Positions 24,137 through 34,674 of a stretch of 64,000 nt of DNA are shown here, in pieces. Positions within the stretch are counted from its first letter, which is position 1; the number at the start of each line of letters is the position of its first letter. The position numbers and the translations under genes were made by a program. The notes under the pieces were generated by a model. The model did no database searches and was not told where the DNA came from. It saw nothing but the letters and a program-made list of their open reading frames with translations. The DNA comes from Scenedesmus sp. ARA3 (taxonomy: Eukaryota; Chlorophyta; Chlorophyceae; Sphaeropleales; Scenedesmaceae): positions 145,851-209,850 of the forward strand of contig RWJK01001178.1 of assembly GCA_004335835.1 (NCBI GenBank), read 5' to 3'.

Positions 24137-27100
24137 ATGCAGCAGCTTGTAAGCAGATCAACTCTGCTACTACAAAGTTCTTTTAGTCTGCTGCATGGAA
24201 ACTACGCCCGCTCGGTGAGCCGTAGCCTGGAACTTGGAGGGCTGTCCTCCTCAGCTGCCCAGTCAGCAACCCTGCTGCTGATGATGCCACTAAATGCCTC
24301 TGCAGCAGCTTTAGCACCCACCGCAGTTGTTTTCGTTCCTGCAGGTCAGCACTCTTGTAGTGGTGGAGCACACCTCAGGCAAGGTTGCTGCTCCAACCTT
24401 AAACACAGTGTTAGCAGCTTCGCAGCTAGGAGGCGATGTGACAGCGCTCGTGGGCGGCAGTGGGGTGCAGGCTGTGGCAGAGCAGGCATCAAACATCCCG
24501 GGCGTATCCAAGGCAAGTTGGGAAGGCTGCAAAGGAACATCTGCTCCTGTAGCTGTGTTCATCAAGCAAGTTGTGCGGAGTCCTCAGAGACCCAGCATAA
24601 CCATTGGGCAGCAAGGCTGAAGCATAGCTCTGCATACTACTGCGCTGTCAATGGTTGCGCAACCCACTGATTCAACCACCTGACATGTGCTCACAATGCA
24701 CGCGCATGGCGTGGGTGCTGCAGGTCCTCGTGGCTGACACTAAACCCCTAGAGCACCAGCTGGCAGAACCCTACTCGCAGCTGCTGGCAGCGCTGCAGCA
24801 GGCGCACAGCTTCAGCCACATCATCGCGCCTGCCTCCACATTCGGCAAGAACCTGCTGCCCCGGGCTGCAGCGCTGCTGGATGTGCAGCCTGTGGCTGAC
24901 GTTGTGCAGGTAGTGGGAGGCAGCATAGCGGAAGTAAGTGGCGGCAGCCACCAGCAGCAGCAACAGCTGTGCAGTTGGGAGCAGCGCATTGCGGTTGGCT
25001 AGGGTGCAGGCTAGGTGTCAGGCGGCAGGCATTACTGCGCGCGCTGCTGCTGCCGCTGTGTGCGCAAGACATACTGTAGTGCACTGATGCACGTGCATGC
25101 CACCAACGAGCATTTTGCGATGCACAACATGACCTCATCTACATCTCATCGGCTGAAGAATCCAGCACTGCCGAAGCGCTACCCGCTCAGCCTGTGCTGT
25201 GTGCGTGACTCCCGCGCAGATGGTGGACAGGCGCACGTTTGTGCGACCCATCTACGCAGGCAATGGCATGGCCACAGTAGCGGTGGAGCCTGGCCAAAAG
25301 CTCATCATGGCAACAGTAAGCCTGCTGCTGGAGCATCATCATCAAGGCCTGTTGAAAATGAGCGTAGGATCATCATACACGGCAGTGACAGCTGTTTTAT
25401 GGCTGGTTTCTTTCTAGTACAGCATGCCCGCACCTCAACGCACATCAGAGGGCAGTGCACAAGTGTTGCTAGGTCCTGGCGTGTGCAGATGTGTCAGCCA
25501 GGGTTGCTGTTCACGAGAGCTGCTGGAATGTATGGCACTGCCCCAACCCAGGGTGTGCCTAAGCACTCACCATGCACAGCCACGGCAACAGTTTGTTCGC
25601 TGCATGCATGCTGAAGTGTGCTGGGCTGCTGCAATTGCTTGCAGGTGCGGCCGACTGCATTCGCTCGCGCCGAGGGGGCGCGCAGCGGCGGGGAGGCACC
25701 TGTGGAGGCAGTGCCTGAGCAGGTGCTGGCAGCAGCAGCAGCGCCAGACACGCCCAAGACCACTTGGCTAGGTGGAAATTGCCGCGATATGCCATTATCT
25801 TTCAACAGTGCATGGTCAGGTTCTGAGTCACCCCCGCTTTCTCACAGCCACAACCAGCAGAGTTGCACAGCTTGCATGACTGCAGTCCGAGCAAGTGCCT
25901 GCGGAAACCCGTATAGTGGTACACACAGACCTTCCAAGGCCCACAAAGCAAGCTGACACTGCCTGTCCATGCATTCGTGTCTGCAAGCAAGCAAGAGGCC
26001 GAGGCAGAGCCCTGGTTAACGCTGCGGAGCCCCATCCAGCCATGCAGCTCTTTCTCGTGTGGCCATACTGCTGATTGTCATCTGCCTGTCCATGCGCACG
26101 TGGCTGCAGGCAAGCACGAGGCCAAGTCAGAACACCGTTCAAGCATTGGGAACCCCATCCAGCCATGCCGTTCCTTGTGATGTGGTTTTGAATTGCCAGC
26201 TGCCTGTTGTTGCGTCTGCAGGCAAGCACGAGGCCAAGGCGGAGCGCCCTGACTTAGGCTCTGCGCGTGTGGTGGTGTCGGGCGGTCGCGCGCTCAAGTC
26301 TGCGGAGGGCTTCCAGCACCTGGAGCGGCTGGCTGACCTGCTTGGGGGCGCAGTAGGGGCCTCACGCGCAGCAGTGGATGCTGGATACGTGCCAAATGAC
26401 CTGCAGGTGGGTGTGCTGATTTTGTCGAGTGATTGGATGAAGAGTTGCGGTCGGTGAGTGTTGAGCAGGGTGAAACAAAATGGCGGAGGTTGTGTGTGAC
26501 GCTGGCTGTACTGGTACGCTTGAGCAGTACTGCCAGGGTTACGAACGGCGCTGGTGAGTTGCGTGCCCTGTTGGAAAAGCCTGCAAAGGCCATGCCCCAC
26601 CCACTCCTGCCACCACAGATGAGTTGTAGCCTGTGTAACCCATGCAGCCTATGTAGCTCATCCTGCTGGCTGTTATAACCAACATAACATGACATAATCT
26701 TGTCCTGCCTGCCTCCCCACTTTGCACCCCAGGTGGGCCAGACGGGCAAGGTGGTGGCCCCGCAGCTGTACATTGCTGTGGGCATCAGCGGCGCCATCCA
26801 GCACGTGGCTGGCATGAAGGACAGCAAAGTGATCGTGGCCATCAACAGCGACCCTGATGCGCCCATCTTCCAGGTGAGGTCAAAGGCATTGTGGTGATTT
26901 TGTTGTTGCGTGCATGCATTCACACTGCTTTGCGTAATTGTGTTGGAGTGCCGCTCGTGCAGCTATGCTGGTGTGCAGACTCAGGTTTGCTTTGCTGCTG
27001 AACCGGCATGCCAGATGCGGGGTTGAGGCATCACCGTGGCCATCAACAGCGACTCCGACACGCCCATCTTCCAGGTGAAAAAGCTGCACGGCACGTTACT

Positions 27101-27195
27101 TTGTCTGTCATCGGTTGGTGTTCTTGCTTTGATCTGCTGTGATGGACGCATTGAATTGCTTCAACTGCAGCTTTGTTGAAGTGCACCATGACATG

Positions 27196-27285
<90 letters not shown>

Positions 27286-27371
27286 AGCTGGCTGACTATG
27301 GCCTGGTGGGTGACCTGTTCAAGATCCTGCCGGAGCTGGAGGCAGCCGTCCGGGAGATCAAGGCACAGTGA
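24137..27371 (+). CDS. ETFA: Electron transfer flavoprotein alpha subunit, mitochondrial, 8 exons
   Basis: ETF-alpha binds FAD with ETF-beta and passes electrons from matrix acyl-CoA and other dehydrogenases to ETF:ubiquinone oxidoreductase. Exons: 24137-24214, 24345-24512, 24724-24933, 25220-25315, 25645-25771, 26222-26406, 26733-26873, 27288-27371 (362 residues, all phases agree). Exon 1 encodes an Arg/Ser-rich presequence ([15 protein letters not shown]), as expected for import into mitochondria. Landmarks are [64 protein letters not shown], and the FAD-binding C-terminal part [20 protein letters not shown] with DSKVIVAIN and [10 protein letters not shown]. Intron 2 has a GC donor (AAG then GCAAGT at 24513). 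Introns 5 and 7 hold copies of exon edges, and intron 7 ends in a long CTG tract that abuts the acceptor of the last exon. Confidence 0.95.
25960..26245 (+). repeat. Tandem units repeating the 5' edge of ETFA exon 6
   Basis: The junction CTGCAGGCAAGCACGAGGCC at the real acceptor (26216-26235) occurs again at about 26105-26124, and in a diverged form at about 25981-26000. Between them CCCATCCAGCCATGC also repeats (near 26032 and 26156). The unit is about 110-125 bases, with a little over two copies. The middle copy keeps the CAG acceptor. Confidence 0.85.
27030..27080 (+). repeat. Exon-edge echo: 3' edge of ETFA exon 7
   Basis: The copy reads GTGGCCATCAACAGCGACTC, then GCCCATCTTCCAGGTGAA, against the exon 7 end and donor at 26832-26879. 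It encodes [13 protein letters not shown] with a GT donor following, and lies 200 bases downstream in intron 7. Confidence 0.88.
27201..27284 (+). repeat. (CTG)28 tract serving as the ETFA exon 8 acceptor tract
   Basis: Twenty-eight uninterrupted CTG units run directly into the CAG acceptor at 27285-27287, so the whole pyrimidine tract of intron 7 is a triplet repeat. Confidence 0.95.
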
Positions 27372-27884
27372 GCAGCAGCAGCTTGAAAACCTTGGACAGA
27401 GTAGCTGCAGGGTATCCCGTTACTTGTGCCCCTGTAGCAGCTGATTAATGTCGAGCTGGGTTGTGTGGGGCAGCAAGCTTTTGGCCACGGCTGTGTGTCT
27501 AGTAGTAACATGTTGTGTACACCCTACGGTGCACAAGGTCTAGTTGCGTTATGCTGGCATGCCAGGGTTTCTGCCGTTGCTCATTGTATCATATTGTACA
27601 TCATCAAGCTATGTATCATCGTGCCGGCATCAGCACCCCTGGGTGCTGGCCAGCAGCTTGCCGCTGCGATGTATCTGTTTACCAGGACTTGCAGGCTGGC
27701 GCCAGCGGCAGTGGTAAAATACACGGTATGCAATACGCAAGTTGGGGAGTACTGATACGTGTCCAAATACGCGCCAATATGTGTTTGTGCTGTAGCGCCA
27801 ACGCTGTGTTGTTGCAGCACGTGCTGCAGTGCACTGCAGTGTCGGCAGTGCGGCTGTCAGCCTGCATGCCTAGAATGCTCCTGA
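27372..27884. other. Intergenic, downstream of ETFA
   Basis: No gene recognised. It probably holds the ETFA 3' untranslated region. Confidence 0.4.
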
Positions 27885-29778
27885 TTTTTGCAGCAGCAGG
27901 AGCAGCAGCAGGAGTGGCGCTGGTGGAGAGGTGCTACGTACCGACCTCTTGCTCTTTTTGGCTGCGGTGTCTTCTCAAGTGTACGGGCTTGGCTCTGCAG
28001 CACATTGTAGGGGAGGGGCAGGAGTAGTACGTAATCACGGCCCTGTCCTCTGCTCTTCGTTAGGTCCGCTCTCTAAGAAGAGAGCGTAGACGACTCGAAA
28101 TTTCAACTTTCTTCAGCACAATGCAAGCAGCGACTGGCGCTTGCGAGAGCCACGGCAGTACAGTCTGCTGATCACAGGGCAGTGGTGCACTGCAGGTGAC
28201 CTGCCAGACCGAGGACTTCACACGGCGCGGTGTTGTGTCTGAGATACCCTGTACTCTGTGTTAAGAGCTTTTCGGGTTCATGGCAGGATTCCCGTTGACG
28301 TCGCAATCGTCTTCATCGCGATGATCACTGTCACAAAACCGTTGAGGGAGATTGCCCGCACGTGCGGTCATCCGGCGTACTTACAGAAACACAGCCACAA
28401 GATCAGTTTGACGTGAAACAAAGCATTTACAGCTGTTATACATGTTATGAATTTGTTACTGATTACGTCGGTGTCTAGCCACGGTTCGATCAGCTGCACT
28501 GGTACTTCTGTCTGGACGCCCGCCAGCGCCCACCAGCACAAAAACGATAGATCTGTGCATGATTTATAACCAAATCTGTACACATAGCTGTGTTCTGCTT
28601 ATTTCTAACCGAAATCGTAAAATCGTGATTCGCCATGTTCGCGCTGCTGTGTTATCAGGGGCGATAGCAAAAAAAGCAGCGCTATTGGGATACATAAGCA
28701 AAAAGGCAGATGTGAAGCGGGGTTCTCACAGTTGCAGCCCACCCTATGGGATGAGTGCCCAGTGGCAGGCCATTAGCCCCTGTGGTACTTGCCAATTCAC
28801 ACTTGCCTTTTTGCCACATGCCCAAGCTGCCACACGTGTCTCATATATACCTTGATTTTTTAATTTTTAAAGTATCTCGGCGCGTGCCATGTGTAACATA
28901 CACTAGCGCGTGCCGAGTTACTGGTTTCTCTGGGGTAAAAACCTCAGAGTGACAGCCCGAGCTGAGCTGCTTGCAGCTTCTTATTTTACCAGGTGTCTGT
29001 GGTGGCGTATGCCGCATGAACACACCGTGTTATCCCTCTATCTATCTATCGGCGCGTGCCCCCATGTGTAACAAACACAAACGAAAGAGGCAACTTGGTA
29101 AACTTGGAGTTGTTTACATTTTCTGCTCGGGCATTTATCACATCTTGCTACATCTGTTGTAAAGAATTACATCAAATTCATTCATTTTCTGTCCTGCTTC
29201 CTACATGCTACAGCACATCACTGAGTTGCCCCTGGTTGTCCCTTTCTCTGTTACACCAAGTGCATTTCATGTGCTATGTGTTATCAATTTGCTTTGAAAG
29301 CTCTGGTGTCTTGGTGCATGCCTCTGTGCTTTTGCCATGCGCCAGCACCGAGCTGCCTTGTGACATCAGTAGATATCTGAGAAGCAGCCCCGCCTCATCT
29401 ATTCATGACTGCCGCCGCTGCGCCACAGCTGCAGGTGGCAGCTGGTCACTGCCAGTGAACGTGCATGATGCAGCTACATGTGTAGTGTGTTGGAAGGACG
29501 GCAAGCTTCAAGGCTGCAGCTCATGTCATGCAATCAGAGAACAAGTGAGGAGTTGTTGTTTGTGAGTGACATCCTGGTGGCAGAATTTGTTTATGTGGGT
29601 TACCAAGATTGCAACGACTGCGGCCGGCAGGGACATGTCCCACAACAACCCTGCTGTAGCAGGTGGCCAGGTGACAGTGTACAGACTCAAACAACCTTTT
29701 GCTGAGCAACAGCAGCAAACATCCACACCATCTTTTGGCAGACTACAGCACACACCACACACACACACCCAAATGAAT
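27885..29778 (+). repeat. Dispersed 2-kb repeat, copy 2
   Basis: Inverted match of 4008-6015. It carries the same relic frame (VHGRIPVDVAIVFIAMI, then KPLREIAR, about 28275-28365) but with stop codons, so the two copies decayed independently or were never intact. It differs in its middle: about 170 bases near 28877-29050 lie between two imperfect copies of TCGGCGCGTGCC..ATGTGTAACA, an arrangement expected of a nested insertion. A short TATC microsatellite sits at about 29036-29050. Similarity ends near CAAATGAAT at 29778. Confidence 0.75.
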
Positions 29779-30168
29779 CTGTCAGCCGCATCCGGATGCG
29801 GATCCTTTCATGACAGCTGTGTTGACTTCACATCTTGGATGAGAGTTACAACACACTTGAGACCTACAACCACACGCGCAGAGGTCACACCAGCCAGAGA
29901 TTGCTGGGCGTCATGCTAGGATGGTCCTACATGACCATGCCATGTCACACCACACATATGCATCTGTTCCTGCTTCTGCTGCTGCTGCTGCTGCTGTGAG
30001 AAGTCCTGGAAAGCTAGCAGCATGGTTGGACATGCAGTCCCGCTGTGGCAGCGTGCTTGCTGCATGCATTGACACGAACAAAGGGCGACATGAACGGTGA
30101 CAGGCTCATATGTGCTGTGCAGCATGTGGCGAGGCCAGCCTTGCAGGCGCGTCCCCACTCAGCATGGT
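29779..30168. other. Intergenic
   Basis: No gene recognised. It includes a short CTG run near 29977-29996. Confidence 0.4.
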
Positions 30169-30397
30169 CTAGCTGTTGTTTGCCTTCAGCAACTCCTTGA
30201 TGGGCGCCAGTGTAGCAACAGGGGCTGCCAGGCTGCATGACATGCCAGATAAGATCCATAAAGCTGGGGTGGAGCACGACAGAGGTGGCGCTTGGACTTG
30301 CAGGACAGGTTGAGCAGCACTTGCCGCCGCCCAGGTTCGCTTGGCACTGCATGCAGCTCCAGCGCCAAGCAACTGGCTGTTACTTGGGTCGTTGCCT

Positions 30398-30479
<82 letters not shown>

Positions 30480-31951
30480 TGCCCAGGCGGCCCAACCAGA
30501 GGGCTGCTTGTTAGCCTAGCTGTGGCTTCCTGCTGCTGCTCCATGAGCTGCAGGTAGTCCTGCGAGGCACTGCCAACAGCAGATCAGCAGTGGTAGATGA
30601 ACATTGGTTACATGTTCTTGCTGTCCTGTGCATGTATCAGCATTTGCATACGTTGGACATTCAACAGGCAGGCAGCGCATGAACAGCAACGATATCAGCA
30701 GTGTTGCAACACAATTCATCTTATGGTATGCAACTGACAGTAACATGCCAGCTAACAAACCATACACTGCCAATTAGCAGTGCAGACAGCTGCTCTGCAT
30801 GTACATGTAACTATGGGGACAAGATGCAGGACTGAGGTGCATGCCATGTGTACCGCAAACAAAGTCAGTACAACTGCTGAAAGATGCAGTGTCTGCTGCT
30901 GTCACAGGCATGCACATGAGCTCATGCCTCCTTCGGCCCCATCGGCCGTTGATGCCGCGATAACACGGCCTCCGTATCACACCTACCTACCTGCACAGCC
31001 GGTGAGCTGTTCGTCCTGTGCTGACACCAGCTGTCGCACAGAGGGAATGTAGGTATACAGCTACTTTGTTCTTGATGCCATGCCTTTAAGGCTGAACCTG
31101 CGCAAAGAGCTGTCAGTCATAAGCAGGGGCTTCAACACTTGCTGCAGTCCACTGCAAGACAGTTGTCCTATCGACACGTACCGTTACACAGCTCTCCTGT
31201 GACCCCAGACTTGTCATTGGCAGTCGCATTGTCAGCATGCTCCAATACCTGGTCCTGGTCAGAGCTGTAATATGCGCTTGCAGCTGCTGATCAGGAGGGG
31301 CACATCAGCAACAATCACAAGGCCTGCATCTCAGCGCTGGCCCTGACAGTGTGAAAGATGTCATGCACTAGCCGTGTGCCCCTTTCCTGCAAGCAACAGG
31401 GGCAAGCAGTAGGAGTAAGGGCATACCCGAATTTTAATGCAGATATAACATAGCACAGCAGTACAAGTTGCTGATTCAGACTACTGACAACGCCGTCAAA
31501 AGGTTGATGCAACTCAGCGCCTGCATGTCCACTCGAGCGATAGCATTGAAGCTGAACTTGACAGGTGTGGTATTCTGGTAGTGTGCTGAAGCCGTCCCGC
31601 TGCCATCACACTGATGCTGGTGGGTACCACTACAGTATGCAGCTGCTGCGCTGCTCATCCAGCTGCTTATGCTGCTGCTTATGCACTTGCTTTTCATGCC
31701 TTGCTTTGCTGTGTACGTGCCGCGACGTCGTATCATCCTGTTGTTGCTGCTATTGAAGGACCTGCACTTGTGGGCGTGGCTGGTTCTGCTGCTGCCGCTG
31801 CTGTGCTGCTGTTGCCCACACCTGGACGTAATCATGCAAGCTTCATGAAATGAACGTCCGACAGCTGCTGGGGCAGCTTACCAACACGGCAACAGTGCTG
31901 ACACAACGAAGCGGCCGTCTGACGTCTGAGAAACACCAGGCTGGCGGTGCT

Positions 31952-32008
<57 letters not shown>

Positions 32009-32058
32009 NNNNNNNNNNNNNNNNNNNNNNNNNNNNNNNNNNNNNNNNNNNNNNNNNN

Positions 32059-32113
<55 letters not shown>

Positions 32114-32545
32114 CCCTGCAGGCACTGCAACCAACCAGGTACTGCATCCTTCGGCATCTGTACTTGAACTGATGTAACGTCTTGACTGAATGTTGCTGCA
32201 CCTGCATGCGTTGTACGCTGCAAGTGCCTGCAGCTGCATGGCATCAGCGCGTGGAACAGGCTGGTCACTCTGCCGTCGAGCGCTTAAGCGTGCCGTTTCA
32301 AGACCAAAAACTTTATTTTCAAAGTCGTTTTCATATCTTTGGGTTGGCAGCCCCCGTTCTGTGAACACGGGCACCTCTGTTGAAATGATGTCAGTATTCT
32401 TGGACATTGTCACAGTCATCGCTCTGGCTGCCTCAAGCTCAATCATTTGCACCATAAGAGTACATTTGCGCTCATGGTAATCCTCCGATACGCTTTTGTT
32501 CGAAGCGCTCATGTGTTTTGTACTTAGCCTCGCTAGCTCCATCAT
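30169..32545 (-). CDS. Unidentified multi-exon gene (model incomplete)
   Basis: Several minus-strand pieces look coding and sit next to plausible splice sites, but I could not join them into one model. The first is 32545 to about 32202, starting ATG-ATG with strongly protein-like content (MSASNKSVSEDYHERK, ..TDIISTEVPVFTERG, ..ETARLSARRQ). Later pieces are about 31386-31322 (ERGTRLVHDIFHTVRASAEM), 31250-31190 (LEHADNATANDKSGVTGEL, donor GTACGT), 31055-30995 (YIPSVRQLVSAQDEQLTG, donor GTAGGT), 30570-30505 (DYLQLMEQQQEATARLTSS) and a last frame ending ATLAPIKELLKANNS at 30169. I recognise no family. The middle includes an assembly gap in a CTG tract, so the structure cannot be settled from this sequence. 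Confidence 0.35.
30399..30476 (+). repeat. (CAG)26 tract
   Basis: Twenty-six uninterrupted CAG units. On the minus strand they read CTG and run into a CAG acceptor-like site before the putative last exon of the unidentified gene, the same arrangement as at ETFA exon 8. Confidence 0.95.
31957..32112. repeat. CTG tract interrupted by a 50-N assembly gap
   Basis: CTG units run from 31957 to 32008, followed by 50 undetermined bases (32009-32058), then CTG units again to about 32112. The round number suggests a placeholder, so the true tract length is unknown and probably longer than the reads could span. Confidence 0.95.
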
Positions 32546-34674
32546 TTAACCTGCGTCCAGCGGGCGTGCAGGGTTGCAAGCTGCTACACAAAGAAGCAAG
32601 GAAAACATCAGCTAGAGCTGCAGCACATAATTTGTTGCACGAACAGCTGGGAACGGCAACTGGCGCGGAGCCTGAGTTGCTCGCTGAGCTCGAGCAGTCC
32701 TGCTCGTGGCCTTTAACAGAGACGGACAAGGACCGATAATGGATAGGGGACGATCAATTGCAGCTCTGAGGGACAATGTGAGCTGCTGGCGACTGTTCTT
32801 TCAAACAACCGTCTTCAGCAACTGTCTTTTAAGACAAGCTGTGGCCAGCATCTGCATGAACTACCCATGAAGCATGATGCAGCTGCTTGGACGCCACGCT
32901 TGTCGTTAAGCTGAGGTCGACACCTTCATTCAAACGTCCCTTGATGCCCTTCATCTTACTTTTGTGTCTGTGCTGCCTGCCCATTGTTCATACAGACTGC
33001 AGCGTCAGCGTTGATCAGTGCCTGCTAGCAGGCCTGAAAACGGCAGGCATGATGACAAAGGGGTTGCATTTTCGTGCACGCAGGCAGCCTTTGGCTAGCA
33101 ACGATTACTACAGTTGGTGTGTCTGACACGAATAACACGTGTAACATATGGGATACTGTGACATATGCTGGTGTGGCCTCAATTGAATTGCAAGCGCTTG
33201 ACTGATGAGCGCTCGCTGAGACCTAGCTGCAACCCATGATACACTGTGTGGTGCCATAGCGGCTGACCACAGTGAACACAGCGACGTTGCTGTGGCGCAG
33301 AGTCCCACTGGAGCAAGAGAGGGTGGAGGCACGCTTACGCTTGCGAGCATTCTGGTTATGCACGGCAGCCAGTACTCAGCTATCCTGCAAGTCCCAGATG
33401 TCATCAGAAACATTGCCGGCAAGCTTGGAAGCTTATCTATCCAAAGTGACTTCGTGACACGGCCCGCAAGAGGATGACAGGCTGACACTGCCTGGAAGGG
33501 GTGACTGGGTGGCACTGCCTGCAAAGAGCGACTGGGTGACAACAGAGATACGATCATAAATGCAGTGTCCTTGTCACGGTATCCAAGGTAACGGTTGTGC
33601 ATTGGCTGTGAAGGCACATTGGTCCAGCTCATGCCGTATATACACATGTATATCTGTGTCGTTCACGCATGCTGTTCACCGCCTTACGTGCACTTCAAAG
33701 CACACGTTACCAGCACAGAGTCTACCGGCCTGCCGGTCACCACAAGCTCACCAGACGACCCAAGGCAGCTGCCTTACACAGCAGGAATCAAGCACATCCC
33801 TAGCTGCCTAGCAGCCACTGCAGCCATCACAGCAAGACTCTGCAAACTTTTTGTCGACAGCGAGTGCAACACCAAGGCCCAGGCACATGTCCAAGGCGAC
33901 CTGACATACCTGCCGCTACCACCACGCATGCGTTTGTGTAGAATCCCAGGAACACCCACTGGAACGGGAACGACGCAGAGCCTCACTGCCACCTGTGGCC
34001 AGAATAATGCAGTTGACAGCAGTCACTCCAGTACAGGTCACTAGCGACTTGAGGCAGCCAACAGCTCAAGGCGGCACACCACTAGCTATCTGTACAACTA
34101 AACCAGCGACATCCATGATTGCAGCGCATAGATTGTTGTGCAGCAATGTGCTACCAGCAGCAAATTAGCGGCTATTGCTGCAATACCACAGAAGCACAAC
34201 ATGCTGTTGCGTAACTTATTTGGTCGAAAACTGCGCAGTTTAACACCAAGTGTATGCACATGCTTTCCAAACATTGTCTTGATCGTAACTGATGATGACG
34301 ATGGTCTTTCAAACAGGGGGACCAGCCGCACGCTGTCGTTTGTTGGGCGCCAATGCAAGCACCCTGCAGCACAGAGGACCATTAATGCTGACCCACCAGC
34401 ATCACACGACACTCATTTCATTTGCAAACCATGCATTACAACTGTGCAGCAATGCTTGTTGACTTGCCGTTTTCACGGGCTGTAGACTGATGCGTACAAG
34501 GCCGTATGATGTTTTGAGAAGCCTCAGCATGGCATCCCTTGCTCATGCACCTGCATGCGCTGTACATGCTACTGCTGCTGCTGTTGACCGTGCCAGCTGA
34601 CCATGGGAAAATCACAACTGGCAGTCGCTGCTTCTACTCATACTCGGCCTTCCAGTTCAAAGGCTTCTCTAGCC
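32546..34674. other. Unassigned region between two unnamed genes
   Basis: Holds several open frames of 60-180 codons on both strands that contradict each other. The least implausible is plus 33595-34044 (LPVTTSSPDDPRQLPYTAG, then CLAATAAITARLCKLFVDSE). A minus frame spans 33108-33647. None shows a family signature or convincing splice sites. The low triplet content here contrasts with the genes around it. Confidence 0.3.

Noticed and set aside
30200..30520. Homopolymer Ala, Gln, Ser or Leu frames across the CAG tract
   Set aside because: All six frames of a triplet tract are open; openness is not evidence of coding here.
31951..32172. Open frames spanning the undetermined bases
   Set aside because: They are artefacts of translating N through a CTG tract.
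33108..33647. Minus-strand 179-codon open frame
   Set aside because: No family resemblance, no supporting splice sites, and a competing protein-like frame on the other strand over the same bases.
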